Source: JAFAXD01 sp963760435
GTDB lineage: Bacteria; Pseudomonadota; Alphaproteobacteria; Rhizobiales; Xanthobacteraceae
Assembly: GCA_963760435.1 (NCBI GenBank)
Contig: CAVXDE010000043.1
Coordinates: 124,001-188,000 of the forward strand
Direction: 5' to 3'
DNA length: 64,000 nucleotides
Shown: in pieces, positions 15,705 through 23,510 of the stretch
How positions within the stretch are numbered: position 1 is the stretch's first letter
Layout of the letters: every line of letters starts with the position of its first letter
The notes under the pieces: model-generated
What the model was told of the DNA's origin: nothing
Database searches by the model: none
What the model saw: the letters and a program-made list of their open reading frames with translations, nothing else
Translations under genes and position numbers: made by a program

Positions 15705-15971
15705 GTGGCCGTCAAGTCGCAGCAGGCAGCAAGCCTTGAGCGTGTCAGCGCAGCGCTGGAAGAGTTCGCGGCCGAGTGCAATCTCTATCAGCGCTACACG
15801 CGGACGGACGACGCGCAAGGCGTGAACTTGAGCCGCAGTCACAAGCTTCCCCCTATCACATCGCCGGGCCACGACTTGTTTTACGTGGGCAAGAGCAACG
15901 CGATGGGTAAAGAGGAGCTGTTCGCGTACTTGCGGGGCGAAATGGAGAAGAACGCAGATCCTAAGCCGTAG
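15705..15971 (+). CDS. Small protein of unknown function
   Basis: 88 residues from GTG 15705, preceded by AGGAGAG. The N-terminal half is helical (QQAASLERVSAALEEFAAEC), and the C-terminal half includes GHDLFYVGKSNAMGKEELFA. No family recognised. It lies 48 bp after the previous small gene in the same direction, so they may share a transcript. Confidence 0.5.
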   Translation: MAVKSQQAASLERVSAALEEFAAECNLYQRYTRTDDAQGVNLSRSHKLPPITSPGHDLFYVGKSNAMGKEELFAYLRGEMEKNADPKP

Positions 15972-16053
15972 CGTCGCGCCCGATCGCGGTGCGCGCCGTC
16001 CAGCAGCCGCCACTGCCGGTCACGCCGCCGGCCTGCCCCTGTATCTCCGATCG

Positions 16054-16077
16054 AAAACGGCGCCCGGGCGCCGTTTT
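16054..16077. terminator. Bidirectional hairpin terminator
   Basis: AAAACGGCGCCCGGGCGCCGTTTT (shown here in two halves: AAAACGGCGCCC and GGGCGCCGTTTT) is a perfect 24-nt palindrome with T-runs on both strands. It lies about 80 bp after the rightward small gene and about 170 bp beyond the leftward 35-residue peptide gene. The rest of 15972-16246 holds nothing else I can recognise. Confidence 0.8.
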
Positions 16078-16246
16078 GCGAGCGGCTCCCGGCCGCCCAT
16101 CGCAAGCCGGGAGCCGTCCTTCTCGCATGCTGAAGACCTGACACGCGGGAAGCCAAAGAGTTGCGGCCCCGGACCGCACAAGGAGGTCAAGCGTGAGCCC
16201 GGAGCCGCGGCCCCGCAGCGCGGGTGCTCCATGCGGGGATCTTCTC

Positions 16247-16354
16247 TCAACTGAGCACCCAAAAGAGCAAGCCGACAGCCAGTGCCCACAGCAGCACCAA
16301 TTCAAACCCGGCCAAGACCACCAGGCCCGTGGGCCAGTGCGGCTGCCTGCTCAT
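16247..16354 (-). CDS. 35-residue single-helix membrane peptide, translationally coupled
   Basis: A small ORF (MSRQPHW at the start, LLFWVLS at the end) that is almost entirely one hydrophobic helix. ATG 16354 overlaps the stop codon of the upstream gene as ATGA, and that gene's last codons supply a strong GAGGAGG Shine-Dalgarno five to six bases before it, so translation is coupled. Single-helix peptides of this size can be membrane-protein regulators, toxins or phage-type accessory proteins; nothing in the sequence decides between them. Confidence 0.6.
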   Translation of the reverse strand: MSRQPHWPTGLVVLAGFELVLLWALAVGLLFWVLS

Positions 16355-16911
16355 GTTGCTGCCTCCTCGCTCACAAGTCGGCCGTAGAGCGAGGTGGTCG
16401 CCTCGGTAATGGCGCCCAACGCGCCGAGCGTGCCGTGCTGCGCCAAGATCTCGCGGCGGGCGCAGATGTGCTCGGTCGCGCTATGGGCCTCAATCAAGAC
16501 CACGGTCGTGGTGCCTTCGGGTATCGGCGGGTCGCGCGGTTTAATGCGCGTCGTCATCTTGAGACGATCCGGTGCGTACGGATAACCATAGGCATAAACA
16601 ACACTAGGACCATCGCCAAGGTGAATGACATCGGAAACGTCCACAGCTTGCTCAACCTCTCGCAGTGCTTGCCCCTCACTTATATCGGGGCCAGCATCGA
16701 GATCAGGCTTGTTGGTGTATTGGGCAATCTCGGCGAAAGGATATGCCTGCCCTTGCGTCACTTGTTCCGCCGTGAACCCATTGGCAGGGGCGGCCGCGAT
16801 GTATTTCGCCATGCGTTTGGCGAACCGAGATTTGGTTTCGACGTCCTCTGCTAGGTTGTATTGGTTCAGCGCCCAGGTGAACTGGGCACGTTGGCCAGGT
16901 AGCGTTGCCAT
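16351..16911 (-). CDS. Soluble protein of unknown function
   Basis: About 186 residues from ATG 16911 (MATLPGQRAQFTWALNQYNL), with an AAGGA motif about 10 bp upstream; an in-frame ATG at 16950 would add 13 residues. The N-terminal part is helical, with a KRMAKYIAAAPANGFTAEQV segment; the centre is VIHLGDGPSVVYAYGYPYAP; the C-terminus is helical. No signal peptide, membrane helix or known motif. It is coupled to the 35-residue membrane peptide downstream, so the pair may function together. The 16912-17181 gap after it holds nothing recognisable. Confidence 0.55.
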   Translation of the reverse strand: MATLPGQRAQFTWALNQYNLAEDVETKSRFAKRMAKYIAAAPANGFTAEQVTQGQAYPFAEIAQYTNKPDLDAGPDISEGQALREVEQAVDVSDVIHLGDGPSVVYAYGYPYAPDRLKMTTRIKPRDPPIPEGTTTVVLIEAHSATEHICARREILAQHGTLGALGAITEATTSLYGRLVSEEAAT

Positions 16912-17181
16912 GGAGTTGTTGTCCTTGGGATGAGGGGCCGCGCTAGGCACATTTCGTGGTAGGTTCTGTCAGAGTTTTCGGCCCATTTGTAGGCGATCTG
17001 TCATGCACCAATCAATCATAACTCGATTGTCGATACAAATCGGGAGCTAACGATGTTGGGTTATCTCCAAAGTGCCCTTGATAGGAATTGAGATGCAGTC
17101 GTCGATTTTCCGCGTTCCGCGTTCAAGAAGCCAATAACGCGTAAATTTCTCAGGAATCTGGTCTGCTTGTTGTTAATGAGG

Positions 17182-17592
17182 TCAGGATTTCTTATCGATT
17201 GCGTTCGCGAGCAACCAAAATTCGAGAAAGTCAAGTTCCTTAAGTCCTGTGTTTCCTCTCGTCCTTTTTCTGAACCTGCCATTAGGCGTACGCATGGGGA
17301 CCAAAAACAGGACAGGCGTTCCTTTTCCATTTCCGAGGGCAGTATTATACTTTTCGGGATTTGCTGGATTGAGAGCCTCGTCTAGAAGCGTCCGCTTGCA
17401 AGCTTGGCCGACGTAATACGGTGTGAACCCCCTGCCTGCTCTTAAAGCGAATACATAACAACCGCAGGCGCTCGAAAGGCCTTCTTCCCAATCTTCAAGA
17501 ATTGGTCTCAGATCCTTTCGCGATCGCTCTATTATTATTTTTGTGCGCCCATGTCTCTCGATTTCGAATGGGCCCGCAACATCGAAAAGCAT
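17182..17592 (-). CDS. GIY-YIG-like domain protein, possible
   Basis: 136 residues. The central part CGCYVFALRAG followed by FTPYYVGQACKRTLLDEAL has the spacing of a GIY...YVG pair (compare YVF and YYVGQA), then VLFLVPMRTPNG and LDFLEFWLLANA. That suggests a divergent GIY-YIG nuclease fold, but the catalytic Arg and Glu are not certain. GC content is visibly lower than in neighbours, in keeping with recent transfer. ATG 17592 is used. If real, it is the second GIY-YIG-type gene in 10 kb. Confidence 0.55.
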   Translation of the reverse strand: MLFDVAGPFEIERHGRTKIIIERSRKDLRPILEDWEEGLSSACGCYVFALRAGRGFTPYYVGQACKRTLLDEALNPANPEKYNTALGNGKGTPVLFLVPMRTPNGRFRKRTRGNTGLKELDFLEFWLLANAIDKKS

Positions 17593-17751
17593 AATGTTCT
17601 CCCCAAGTTTAGGTTTATGAATTTGTGCTTATACTCGTCTACTACAACAAACAGCGGGTAGTTAGCAAGCTTTGCAGGTCACGGTTGGCGGTTTGGGCCT
17701 TTATGAAAACGTAGAGAGAGCTGCACATGGCAATCATGAAACCGTGTTCCG

Positions 17752-18474
17752 TCATCTCTGCTCCGATGTAAGACGGCCCCTAAACTTCCCATACCCCGCC
17801 GCCCGCAACTCGCACGCCGGGCAGGTGCCGCAGCCGTAGCCCCAGTCGTGGCGGTGCGTGCGGTCGCCGAGGTAGCAGGTGTGGGTCTCCTCGAGGATCA
17901 GGTCGAGCAGCGCGCCTCCGCCGAGGTCCTGCGCCAGCTGGAAGGTCGCCGCCTTGTCGATCCACATCAGCGGCGTGTGCAGGACAAAGCGGCGCTGCAT
18001 GCCGAGATTGAGCGCGACCTGCAGCGCCTTGATGGTGTCGTCGCGGCAGTCCGGATAGCCGGAGTAGTCGGTCTCGCACATGCCGGCGACGATGTGGCGG
18101 ATGCCGCGGCGATAGGCCAGCGCCGCCGCAAAGGTGAGGAACACGAGGTTGCGTCCCGGCACGAACGTGCTGGGAAGCCCGTCCGCCGTGAAGGTGATCT
18201 CCGCCGCGCGCGTCAGCGCCGTCTCGGAGAGCGCGCCGAGCGTGGCGAGGTCGAGCGTGTGGTCGTCGCCAAGCCGCGCCGACCAGGCGGGAAACGCGGC
18301 GCGCAGGCGATCGCGGATCGTGCGCCGGCACGCGAGCTCCACGCGGTGGCGCTGGCCGTAGTCGAACCCCACGGTCTCGACGCGGTCGAATTGGTTGAGC
18401 GCCCAGGCGAGGCAGGTCGAGGAATCCTGGCCGCCGGAGAACAAGACCAGGGCGCTGCTGTTGTCGTCAGTCAT
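17752..18474 (-). CDS. queC: 7-cyano-7-deazaguanine (preQ0) synthase QueC
   Basis: 240 residues. QueC converts 7-carboxy-7-deazaguanine to preQ0 with ATP and ammonia in queuosine biosynthesis. The PP-loop ATP motif LVLFSGGQDSSTCLAWAL lies near residues 9-26, GFDYGQRH at about 37, and the C-terminal zinc site has one Cys in HTCYLGDR plus CGTCPAC. Length is normal. It is alone in its transcription unit; other queuosine genes are not in the window. No preQ1 riboswitch is visible upstream, where a palindromic repeat begins. Confidence 0.95.
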   Translation of the reverse strand: MTDDNSSALVLFSGGQDSSTCLAWALNQFDRVETVGFDYGQRHRVELACRRTIRDRLRAAFPAWSARLGDDHTLDLATLGALSETALTRAAEITFTADGLPSTFVPGRNLVFLTFAAALAYRRGIRHIVAGMCETDYSGYPDCRDDTIKALQVALNLGMQRRFVLHTPLMWIDKAATFQLAQDLGGGALLDLILEETHTCYLGDRTHRHDWGYGCGTCPACELRAAGYGKFRGRLTSEQR

Positions 18475-18505
18475 GGAAAGTTGCTCAGTTCGAAGCCTCT
18501 CAATT

Positions 18506-18630
18506 CGTCATCGCCGGGCTCGTCGGGGTCCCCGCGCACTTGTGCGCGGGGTGCCTCGTCCCGGCGATCTCGCTTAGGAGGGCTCGGCGTTTCATAAATC
18601 GAGATGGCCGGGACGAGCCCGGCCATGACG
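18506..18630. repeat. GTCATCGCCGGGC palindromic repeat, copy 1
   Basis: An imperfect palindrome from CGTCATCGCCGGGCTCGTC to GACGAGCCCGGCCATGACG, with inner arms GTCCCCGCGCACTTGTGCGCGG and the ATCTCG/CGAGAT pair. A second member at 42452 carries another repeat inserted in it. Confidence 0.8.
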
Positions 18631-18708
18631 AGTTGAGGGGTTGTGAGTCAATATTACGGAGGGGCGCGATGCGCCACCCTACGGACCTGTGCTGTTTTGC
18701 GATTTGGC

Positions 18709-18836
18709 GGCTCCCGGAGCGCGCAGCGCGTAGGGAGACGGGGTGGGGGTCGGAGTGTGGCGGCACGCGCTCGATCCACACACCGACCCCCACCCCGCTC
18801 GCTTCGCTCGCGACCCTCCCCACAAGGGGGAGGGTA
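18709..18836. repeat. Palindromic repeat, CCCTCCCC family, left end missing
   Basis: Shares GGCTCCCGGAGCGCGCAGCG and the right terminal arm (CGACCCTCCCCACAAGGGGG) with the copy at 23511 but lacks the left TTACCCTCC arm. The bases before it (18631-18708) include a separate small palindromic scrap, GGAGGGGCGCGATGCGCCAC. No gene lies in 18475-18937. Confidence 0.8.
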
Positions 18837-18937
18837 AGCAGCCGCACCGCCCAGGAGCCGGTCGCGCCCATCCGGCATTCACGATATCCTTGCCGTCGCA
18901 CTCACATCGTCCACCGGCTTGGCCTGGGAGGACAGCG

Positions 18938-19342
18938 ATGAAACTCGAGGACATCCCGCGGCGTGAGGAAGTCCTGATCCTGATCGAGGCGCTCAAGCGG
19001 CTGGATCGCGTCATCATCAGCGAGCATTTCGACCGCCGCGTCGCCTCGTTTGCCGAGATCGCGCATGTGGCGCGCGCGGTGTGGATCGGCACCCTGCGCG
19101 GCACGCCGCTGACCGCCGAGCAGATCAGCCACATGATCGGCATGCCGCGCGCGACCGTCGGACGCAAGCTCGACAACCTGATCAGGCGCGGCTACGTGCG
19201 CCAGGACGGCGACACTTACGTGGTGGCCGACAAGGTGCTGGCAACCCGCACGCCGGCGCTCGACCGCGCCATCACGGTGATCCTGGAGGCGGCTGACGCG
19301 CTGCGCGCCGCGCGCGCGGCGGAGAAGAGCACGAGCGTGTAG
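18938..19342 (+). CDS. Winged-helix (MarR-like) transcriptional regulator
   Basis: 134 residues. A helical N-terminus leads into TPLTAEQISHMIGMPRATVG and RKLDNLIRRGYVRQDGDTYV, a clear helix-turn-helix plus wing (residues 65-110), then a C-terminal helix rich in Ala/Arg. ATG 18938 has GGAGGAC seven bases upstream. The next gene (a GNAT acetyltransferase) starts one base after its stop, so the two are co-transcribed. Ligand and targets are unknown. Confidence 0.8.
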   Translation: MKLEDIPRREEVLILIEALKRLDRVIISEHFDRRVASFAEIAHVARAVWIGTLRGTPLTAEQISHMIGMPRATVGRKLDNLIRRGYVRQDGDTYVVADKVLATRTPALDRAITVILEAADALRAARAAEKSTSV

Positions 19343-19343
19343 C

Positions 19344-19847
19344 GTGAATGATGATGTTGCGAGCTGGCGGGCAGCGACGGCCGCCGATCTCGATGCGGTC
19401 GAGCGCATCGGCAATGCGGTCCATGTGAACCTGCAGGAGCGGCCCGAGGTCTTTGCCAACAAGCTCGCGCTGTTCCCGCAGGGCTGCTTCGTGCTGGCCC
19501 GCAATGGCGCCGTGATCGGCTACGGCATCGCGCATCCGTGGGCGGTGGGTTCGGTGCCGGCGCTCGATACAGTGATGGCCGCGCTGCCGGCGTCACCGAC
19601 GTGCCTCTATATCCACGACGTGGTGGTGCTCGAGGCAGCGCGCGGGCAGGGCGCGGCGGGTGTGCTGGTCGATGTGTTTGAAGCGGTGGCGCGGGAGCAC
19701 GAGCTTGCGTCACTCGCGCTCGTTTCGGTTTACGGCACTTATGTGTTCTGGGAGCGGTATGGGTTCCAGACCACAGCCGATCCGGAACTGGCGGACAAGC
19801 TCAAGTCATACGGCGAGACCGCACGCTACATGCGCAAGGATTTGTAG
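19344..19847 (+). CDS. GNAT-family N-acetyltransferase
   Basis: 167 residues. The acetyl-CoA-binding motif A is IHDVVVLEAARGQGAAGVLV (about residues 91-110), and LALVSVYGTYVFWERYGFQT forms the family's C-terminal strand and helix. GTG 19344 is used, just after the regulator's stop codon, giving MNDDVASWRAAT. Substrate unknown. The tight pairing with the winged-helix gene suggests a small detoxification or modification unit. Confidence 0.87.
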   Translation: MNDDVASWRAATAADLDAVERIGNAVHVNLQERPEVFANKLALFPQGCFVLARNGAVIGYGIAHPWAVGSVPALDTVMAALPASPTCLYIHDVVVLEAARGQGAAGVLVDVFEAVAREHELASLALVSVYGTYVFWERYGFQTTADPELADKLKSYGETARYMRKDL

Positions 19848-19848
19848 C

Positions 19849-20700
19849 TCAGAAGCCAACGTCTTTCAGAAACCGCAGCACGCGCGGGGCGGCGATGGCG
19901 TTGACACTGGTGTCGTCCACCGGCTCGTTGAGGAAATAATGTCCGGCGCCGGGGATCACGACCGTGCGCACGAAGAACCCGGCTTGTTTCAGCGCGGTTA
20001 GAAACGCAGCCGACTGGGTTTGCGGATCAACAACATCGTCGTCGGTGCCGTAGACCAGCAGGAAGCGGGTGCCGTTCTTGTCCACGGTCGCGTAGCTGAT
20101 CGGGGAGGCTTCGAAGAACACCTTGCGGTCCGTATGCGGCGCGGCGCCGAGGAACTTCTCGCTGATATTGTCGCGCGGGCGCGCCAGCAGATCATGCTGC
20201 CACTGCGCCAGCATGTCATAGACGCCATAGAAGCCGACCACCGCCTTCACCTTGGACGAGAGGTCCGCATAAGGATCGGAGGTGTAGTCGGTCGCGAACG
20301 CGGGCTCGCTGCCGGCGAGCGCCACCAGGGCTGCGAGGTGCGCGCCGGCGGAATTGCCGATCAGCCCGATGCGCTCGGGATCAAGCCCAAGCTCGGGCGC
20401 CTTGGCGCGCACGAACTGCACCGCGGCGCGCACGTCATAGACCGCGCCCGGATAGGTCTTCACGCCGGGCGCCATCAGTCGATATTCGATCGCGAACACC
20501 GCAATGCCGTTGCGGGCCAGATAGGAGCCCATGTTGTTGTAGAACTTGCGGTTGCCGAGCTGCCAGCCGCCGCCATGGACACCGATCAGCACCGGCGCCT
20601 TGGCGGCGCCCTGCGGCAGATAGAGGTCGGCGAGGAGCGCCGTGCCGTCATGCTCGGCAAAGAGGATATCGGTGTGGGTGGTGATGGGTGCCTGGGTCAT
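19849..20700 (-). CDS. Alpha/beta-hydrolase esterase (BD-FAE/HSL-like)
   Basis: 283 residues. The HGGGW oxyanion-hole motif lies at residues 42-46, the nucleophile elbow GNSAG puts Ser at 117, and the acid/base residues are in YGTDDDVVDP and GAGHYFL near the C-terminus. It is a cytoplasmic carboxylesterase or formamidase-type hydrolase; the substrate is not evident. It ends two bases from the end of the convergent GNAT gene, with no room for a conventional terminator. A paired palindromic repeat lies upstream of its start. Confidence 0.88.
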   Translation of the reverse strand: MTQAPITTHTDILFAEHDGTALLADLYLPQGAAKAPVLIGVHGGGWQLGNRKFYNNMGSYLARNGIAVFAIEYRLMAPGVKTYPGAVYDVRAAVQFVRAKAPELGLDPERIGLIGNSAGAHLAALVALAGSEPAFATDYTSDPYADLSSKVKAVVGFYGVYDMLAQWQHDLLARPRDNISEKFLGAAPHTDRKVFFEASPISYATVDKNGTRFLLVYGTDDDVVDPQTQSAAFLTALKQAGFFVRTVVIPGAGHYFLNEPVDDTSVNAIAAPRVLRFLKDVGF

Positions 20701-20717
20701 GGGTGTGATTCCTTACG

Positions 20718-20850
20718 GCCCTCGTCCTGAGGAGCATGTGCGCTTAAGCGCACATGCGTCTCGAAGGACGGCCGCAAGGAAAAGCTTGTCATCTCGGCCA
20801 TCCTTCGAGACGCACGCGGGCAGAGCCCGCGTGCTCCTCAGGATGAGGGC
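20718..20850. repeat. Paired inverted palindromes, CTGAGGAGC/TCTCGAAGGA family, copy 2
   Basis: Two hairpins in the opposite order to the pair at 6295. Tips are CATGTGCGCTTAAGCGCACATG-like (11-bp stem) and GCACGCGGGC-AGA-GCCCGCGTGC. The conserved outer parts are the same as in copy 1, but the tips are different and still self-complementary. Confidence 0.87.
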
Positions 20851-20870
20851 TGAAGATTGTTGCGCGTCTT

Positions 20871-21509
20871 CTACAACTTCACCAGCTCCACACCGAGATC
20901 TTTCTGGATGTAGATCTCCACGAATCCGGGAAGGCCTTCGTTCAGGCGCGCCTCGAATGGCGCGAGGTAGCGCGGGTCGGGCTTGTCGGTGAGCAGCACG
21001 ATGCTCCAGAGATTCTGCGGCTCGTCATCGGGGCCGCCGACGCCGTGCATCACATGAAACAGCGGCTGGAGCGAGCTGGCGGTGAGCTCGTTGCCGTTCG
21101 GCTCGGTCATGCGGGCGCGGCCGAAGAAATACACCGTCTGCTTGGCGTGGCTGACGAAGATATCCTCCAGCACCTGGCCGTAGTCGTCGGGCTTGATCCA
21201 GCCGCGCTGCATCGAGGCGCGGCACCAGCGCTCGGCGCCGTCCGACAAGGTGTGGCGGCCCCAGGAATGCGCTTCCTTGGCGACGTAGGGGAGATAGGAC
21301 ATCGCGTCCCACGCCTTCTTGGTCTCCATGTCCCACAGGGTGGCGCGGGTGAGGCGCTTTGCTGGCGTCGCACGATAGCGCTCGCGCACCGTCTTGTTGA
21401 CGTCGACCGGCGGGAACTCGAAGCGCGTGTAAGCCGGGTTGGCCCAGGCCTCGCGATAGTCGCGCTCGGCGTCCTGGAACGTGGCGCGCGATTGAACCTT
21501 GGTATCCAT
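20871..21509 (-). CDS. Conserved hypothetical protein
   Basis: 212 residues from ATG 21509 (MDTKVQSRATFQDAERDY). It has no signal peptide or membrane helix. It is rich in aromatic residues: EAWANPAYTRFEFPPVDVNK, RWCRASMQRGWIKPDDYGQV, LQPLFHVMHGVGGPDDEPQN. I do not recognise a characterised family. An in-frame ATG at 21581 is possible but adds a low-complexity leader. The gene stands alone between a palindromic pair and the next small operon. Confidence 0.7.
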   Translation of the reverse strand: MDTKVQSRATFQDAERDYREAWANPAYTRFEFPPVDVNKTVRERYRATPAKRLTRATLWDMETKKAWDAMSYLPYVAKEAHSWGRHTLSDGAERWCRASMQRGWIKPDDYGQVLEDIFVSHAKQTVYFFGRARMTEPNGNELTASSLQPLFHVMHGVGGPDDEPQNLWSIVLLTDKPDPRYLAPFEARLNEGLPGFVEIYIQKDLGVELVKL

Positions 21510-21586
21510 GGCGGACCTCGCAAACGTTCGGGCGGAAAGCTTAGCCCGGATTGCGCGGGTGCTCCATCGGGGCTGCCGCAACGCGC

Positions 21587-21868
21587 CTATTCCACCGCGA
21601 GGCCCTCGCCCGCAGCGGGGTATTGCTGCAGGAAGTGCTGCAAAGCGCCGAACAGCTCGGCGGCGTGCTTGACGCGGCCAGTGTCGAGCGCGGTGCGAAT
21701 ATCGTCGATGATCATGGTGCGGATCGCCTGGCCGCCACTGGGCTGGCTCAGGAGATAGCTCGCCAGCGCCGTCGCGGCGGCCTGCGGAATATGCTCATGC
21801 TCGCTGATGGCGGCGACCTCGTCCGCATCGAGGCCGCACATGGCGATGCAGTCCTCGAGCGAGATCAT
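21587..21868 (-). CDS. Small helical protein of unknown function
   Basis: 93 residues (MISLEDCIAMCGLDADEVAA at the start). The composition is entirely helical, with IPQAAATALASYLLSQPSGG and IDDIRTALDTGRVKHAAELF. Its ATG overlaps the stop codon of the preceding 58-residue gene as ATGA, so the two are translationally coupled. No domain recognised. Confidence 0.65.
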   Translation of the reverse strand: MISLEDCIAMCGLDADEVAAISEHEHIPQAAATALASYLLSQPSGGQAIRTMIIDDIRTALDTGRVKHAAELFGALQHFLQQYPAAGEGLAVE

Positions 21869-22041
21869 CGCAGCACCGGATCGGGGCCTCCAGTACGGCC
21901 GGTGGCCTTGGTGGCGGGTGCGGGCTCCGCCGGGAATTGCGGTCGCATCGGCTCGTCGATTGCCGGAACCGGTGCGGGCCACACCGGGCTCACGCGCCCG
22001 TCGGGACGCTTCGCCGGGATCACCGTGTAGTAGGTCTCCAT
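21865..22041 (-). CDS. Pro-rich small protein, coupled to the next gene
   Basis: 58 residues from ATG 22041 (METYYTVIPAKRPDGRVSPV), Pro-rich in the second half. The stop codon overlaps the start of the 93-residue gene (ATGA). No function evident; the coupling and clear start support it being expressed. Confidence 0.5.
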   Translation of the reverse strand: METYYTVIPAKRPDGRVSPVWPAPVPAIDEPMRPQFPAEPAPATKATGRTGGPDPVLR

Positions 22042-22198
22042 TGTCCGCACTCCTGTGCCCATGCCCGGCACCATGGCAGGGTTCGGCGGCTCCGAAAATT
22101 CCGATATGGCACGTAAGGAATACCCCATAGGAGGAATGGAGCGCCGGGCGGGGCTTTGCGTTATCATCCCGCCTGTCGAGAGGGAGAACGCGCGCGCC

Positions 22199-22417
22199 GT
22201 GGCGGAATCGGTCGAACCCGGAAAGTGGTATCTCGCCATCAACTGCGTCTATTGCGGCGAGGTGATCCCGATTGCCCCCGCGCCGGAGCCCGGGCTCAAC
22301 CTCTATCCGCGCCACCAGGCGGTGGCGGACCTCAAGTGCCCGCTGTGCACCCACGTCGGCACCTACCAGCCCTCGCTGATCTATCGCTACCAGGCGCCGC
22401 AGAAGCGGCGGCGCTGA
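22199..22417 (+). CDS. Small zinc-ribbon-like protein
   Basis: About 72 residues. Two CxxC knuckles, NCVYCGE and LKCPLCTH, separated by about 38 residues suggest a structural zinc site. GTG 22199 (VAESVEPGKWYLAINC) has AGGGAGAA about 11 bp upstream and fits the compact form; an ATG at 22136 with AGGAGG almost touching it would extend the N-terminus by 21 residues. The function of this family is unknown. It is followed after 44 bp by the L,D-transpeptidase gene. Confidence 0.65.
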   Translation: MAESVEPGKWYLAINCVYCGEVIPIAPAPEPGLNLYPRHQAVADLKCPLCTHVGTYQPSLIYRYQAPQKRRR

Positions 22418-22461
22418 GGGCGCGCCTGTGCTATGTTCCGGCAAAACGAGGGAGGCGCTCC

Positions 22462-23484
22462 ATGCTGCGTGCGCTTATTCTGGCGGCCGTTCTGGCGGCG
22501 GCCGTTGCACCGAGCGCGTATGCGCTTGATGCGGCTGCGGTCAATGCCGCAGACTTTGCCAAGCAACCGAAGAAGAAGCCGAGCGGGCCGGATCCGCTGC
22601 TGGTAAAGGCCGAGGTGCTGCTCGACCGCGCGCGGTTCTCGCCCGGCGAGATCGACGGCCAGATGGGCGAGAATGTCCAGAAGGCGCTCGCCGCGTTCAA
22701 GGTGGCGCAGGGGCTGCCCGACGATTCCAAGCTCGACGCGCCGACCTGGGAGAAGCTCTCCGCGACCTCGGGCGAGCCGGCGATCAAGGATTACACGATC
22801 ACGGCGGAGGATGTGCGCGGACCGTTCATCAAGCGACTGCCGTCGTTCCAGGACATGAGCAAGCTGCCGCACATGGGATATCTGAACGCGACCGAGGAAC
22901 TGGCCGAACGCTTCCACATGAGCCAGGATTTGCTGCGCGCGCTCAACCCGGGCAAGTCCTTCGACAAGCCCGGCACCGTGATCGCGGTCACCGACGTGGC
23001 GCGCAAGCCTGTGACCGACAAGGTCGTGCGCATCGAGATCGACAAAGCGAAGCGCACCTTGCGCGGGTTTGACAAGGCCGGGAACCTCGTCGTGTTTGAT
23101 CCGGCCTCGATCGGCAGCGAGGAGCGGCCGGCGCCGAGCGGCACCTTCAAGGTCACCGACGTGCAGTTCAATCCGATCTACCACTACGATCCCAAGCTCA
23201 AGTTCAAAGGGGTGAATTCGAAGAAGCCGTTCGACATTCAGCCCGGTCCAAACAATCCGGTCGGTTCGGTGTGGATCGGCATTTCATCCCCGGGCTACGG
23301 CATCCACGGCACGCCCGACCCCTCGCGGGTGAGCAAGAGCTATTCGCACGGCTGCATCCGGCTGACCAACTGGGACGCCGAGGCGCTTGCGGCGCTGGTG
23401 ACCAAAGGCGCCACGGTGGAGTTCCTGGAGGGAAACCAGCCCGCCGCGCCGGTGGCTTCGGCTGAGGATAAGAAGAAGCGGTGA
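22462..23484 (+). CDS. L,D-transpeptidase (YkuD domain) with peptidoglycan-binding domain
   Basis: 340 residues. A signal peptide (MLRALILAAVLAAAVAPSAYA), a PGB_1-like domain (about residues 48-95, LLDRARFSPGEIDGQMGENV), then a YkuD catalytic domain with HGTPDPSRVSKSYSHGCIRL, nucleophile Cys298. The enzyme forms 3-3 cross-links in peptidoglycan or attaches proteins to it, in the periplasm. ATG 22462 has GGGAGG eight bases upstream. The gene ends close to a complete CCCTCCCC palindrome, which sits between it and the convergent FAD oxidase. Confidence 0.94.
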   Translation: MLRALILAAVLAAAVAPSAYALDAAAVNAADFAKQPKKKPSGPDPLLVKAEVLLDRARFSPGEIDGQMGENVQKALAAFKVAQGLPDDSKLDAPTWEKLSATSGEPAIKDYTITAEDVRGPFIKRLPSFQDMSKLPHMGYLNATEELAERFHMSQDLLRALNPGKSFDKPGTVIAVTDVARKPVTDKVVRIEIDKAKRTLRGFDKAGNLVVFDPASIGSEERPAPSGTFKVTDVQFNPIYHYDPKLKFKGVNSKKPFDIQPGPNNPVGSVWIGISSPGYGIHGTPDPSRVSKSYSHGCIRLTNWDAEALAALVTKGATVEFLEGNQPAAPVASAEDKKKR

Positions 23485-23510
23485 GGTTCTAGGCAGGGCA
23501 TTGCGGCAGT

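Noticed and set aside
14828..17750. Complete integrative element at tRNA-Glu
   Set aside because: No integrase, excisionase or duplicated tRNA end could be found, so only a possible remnant is claimed.
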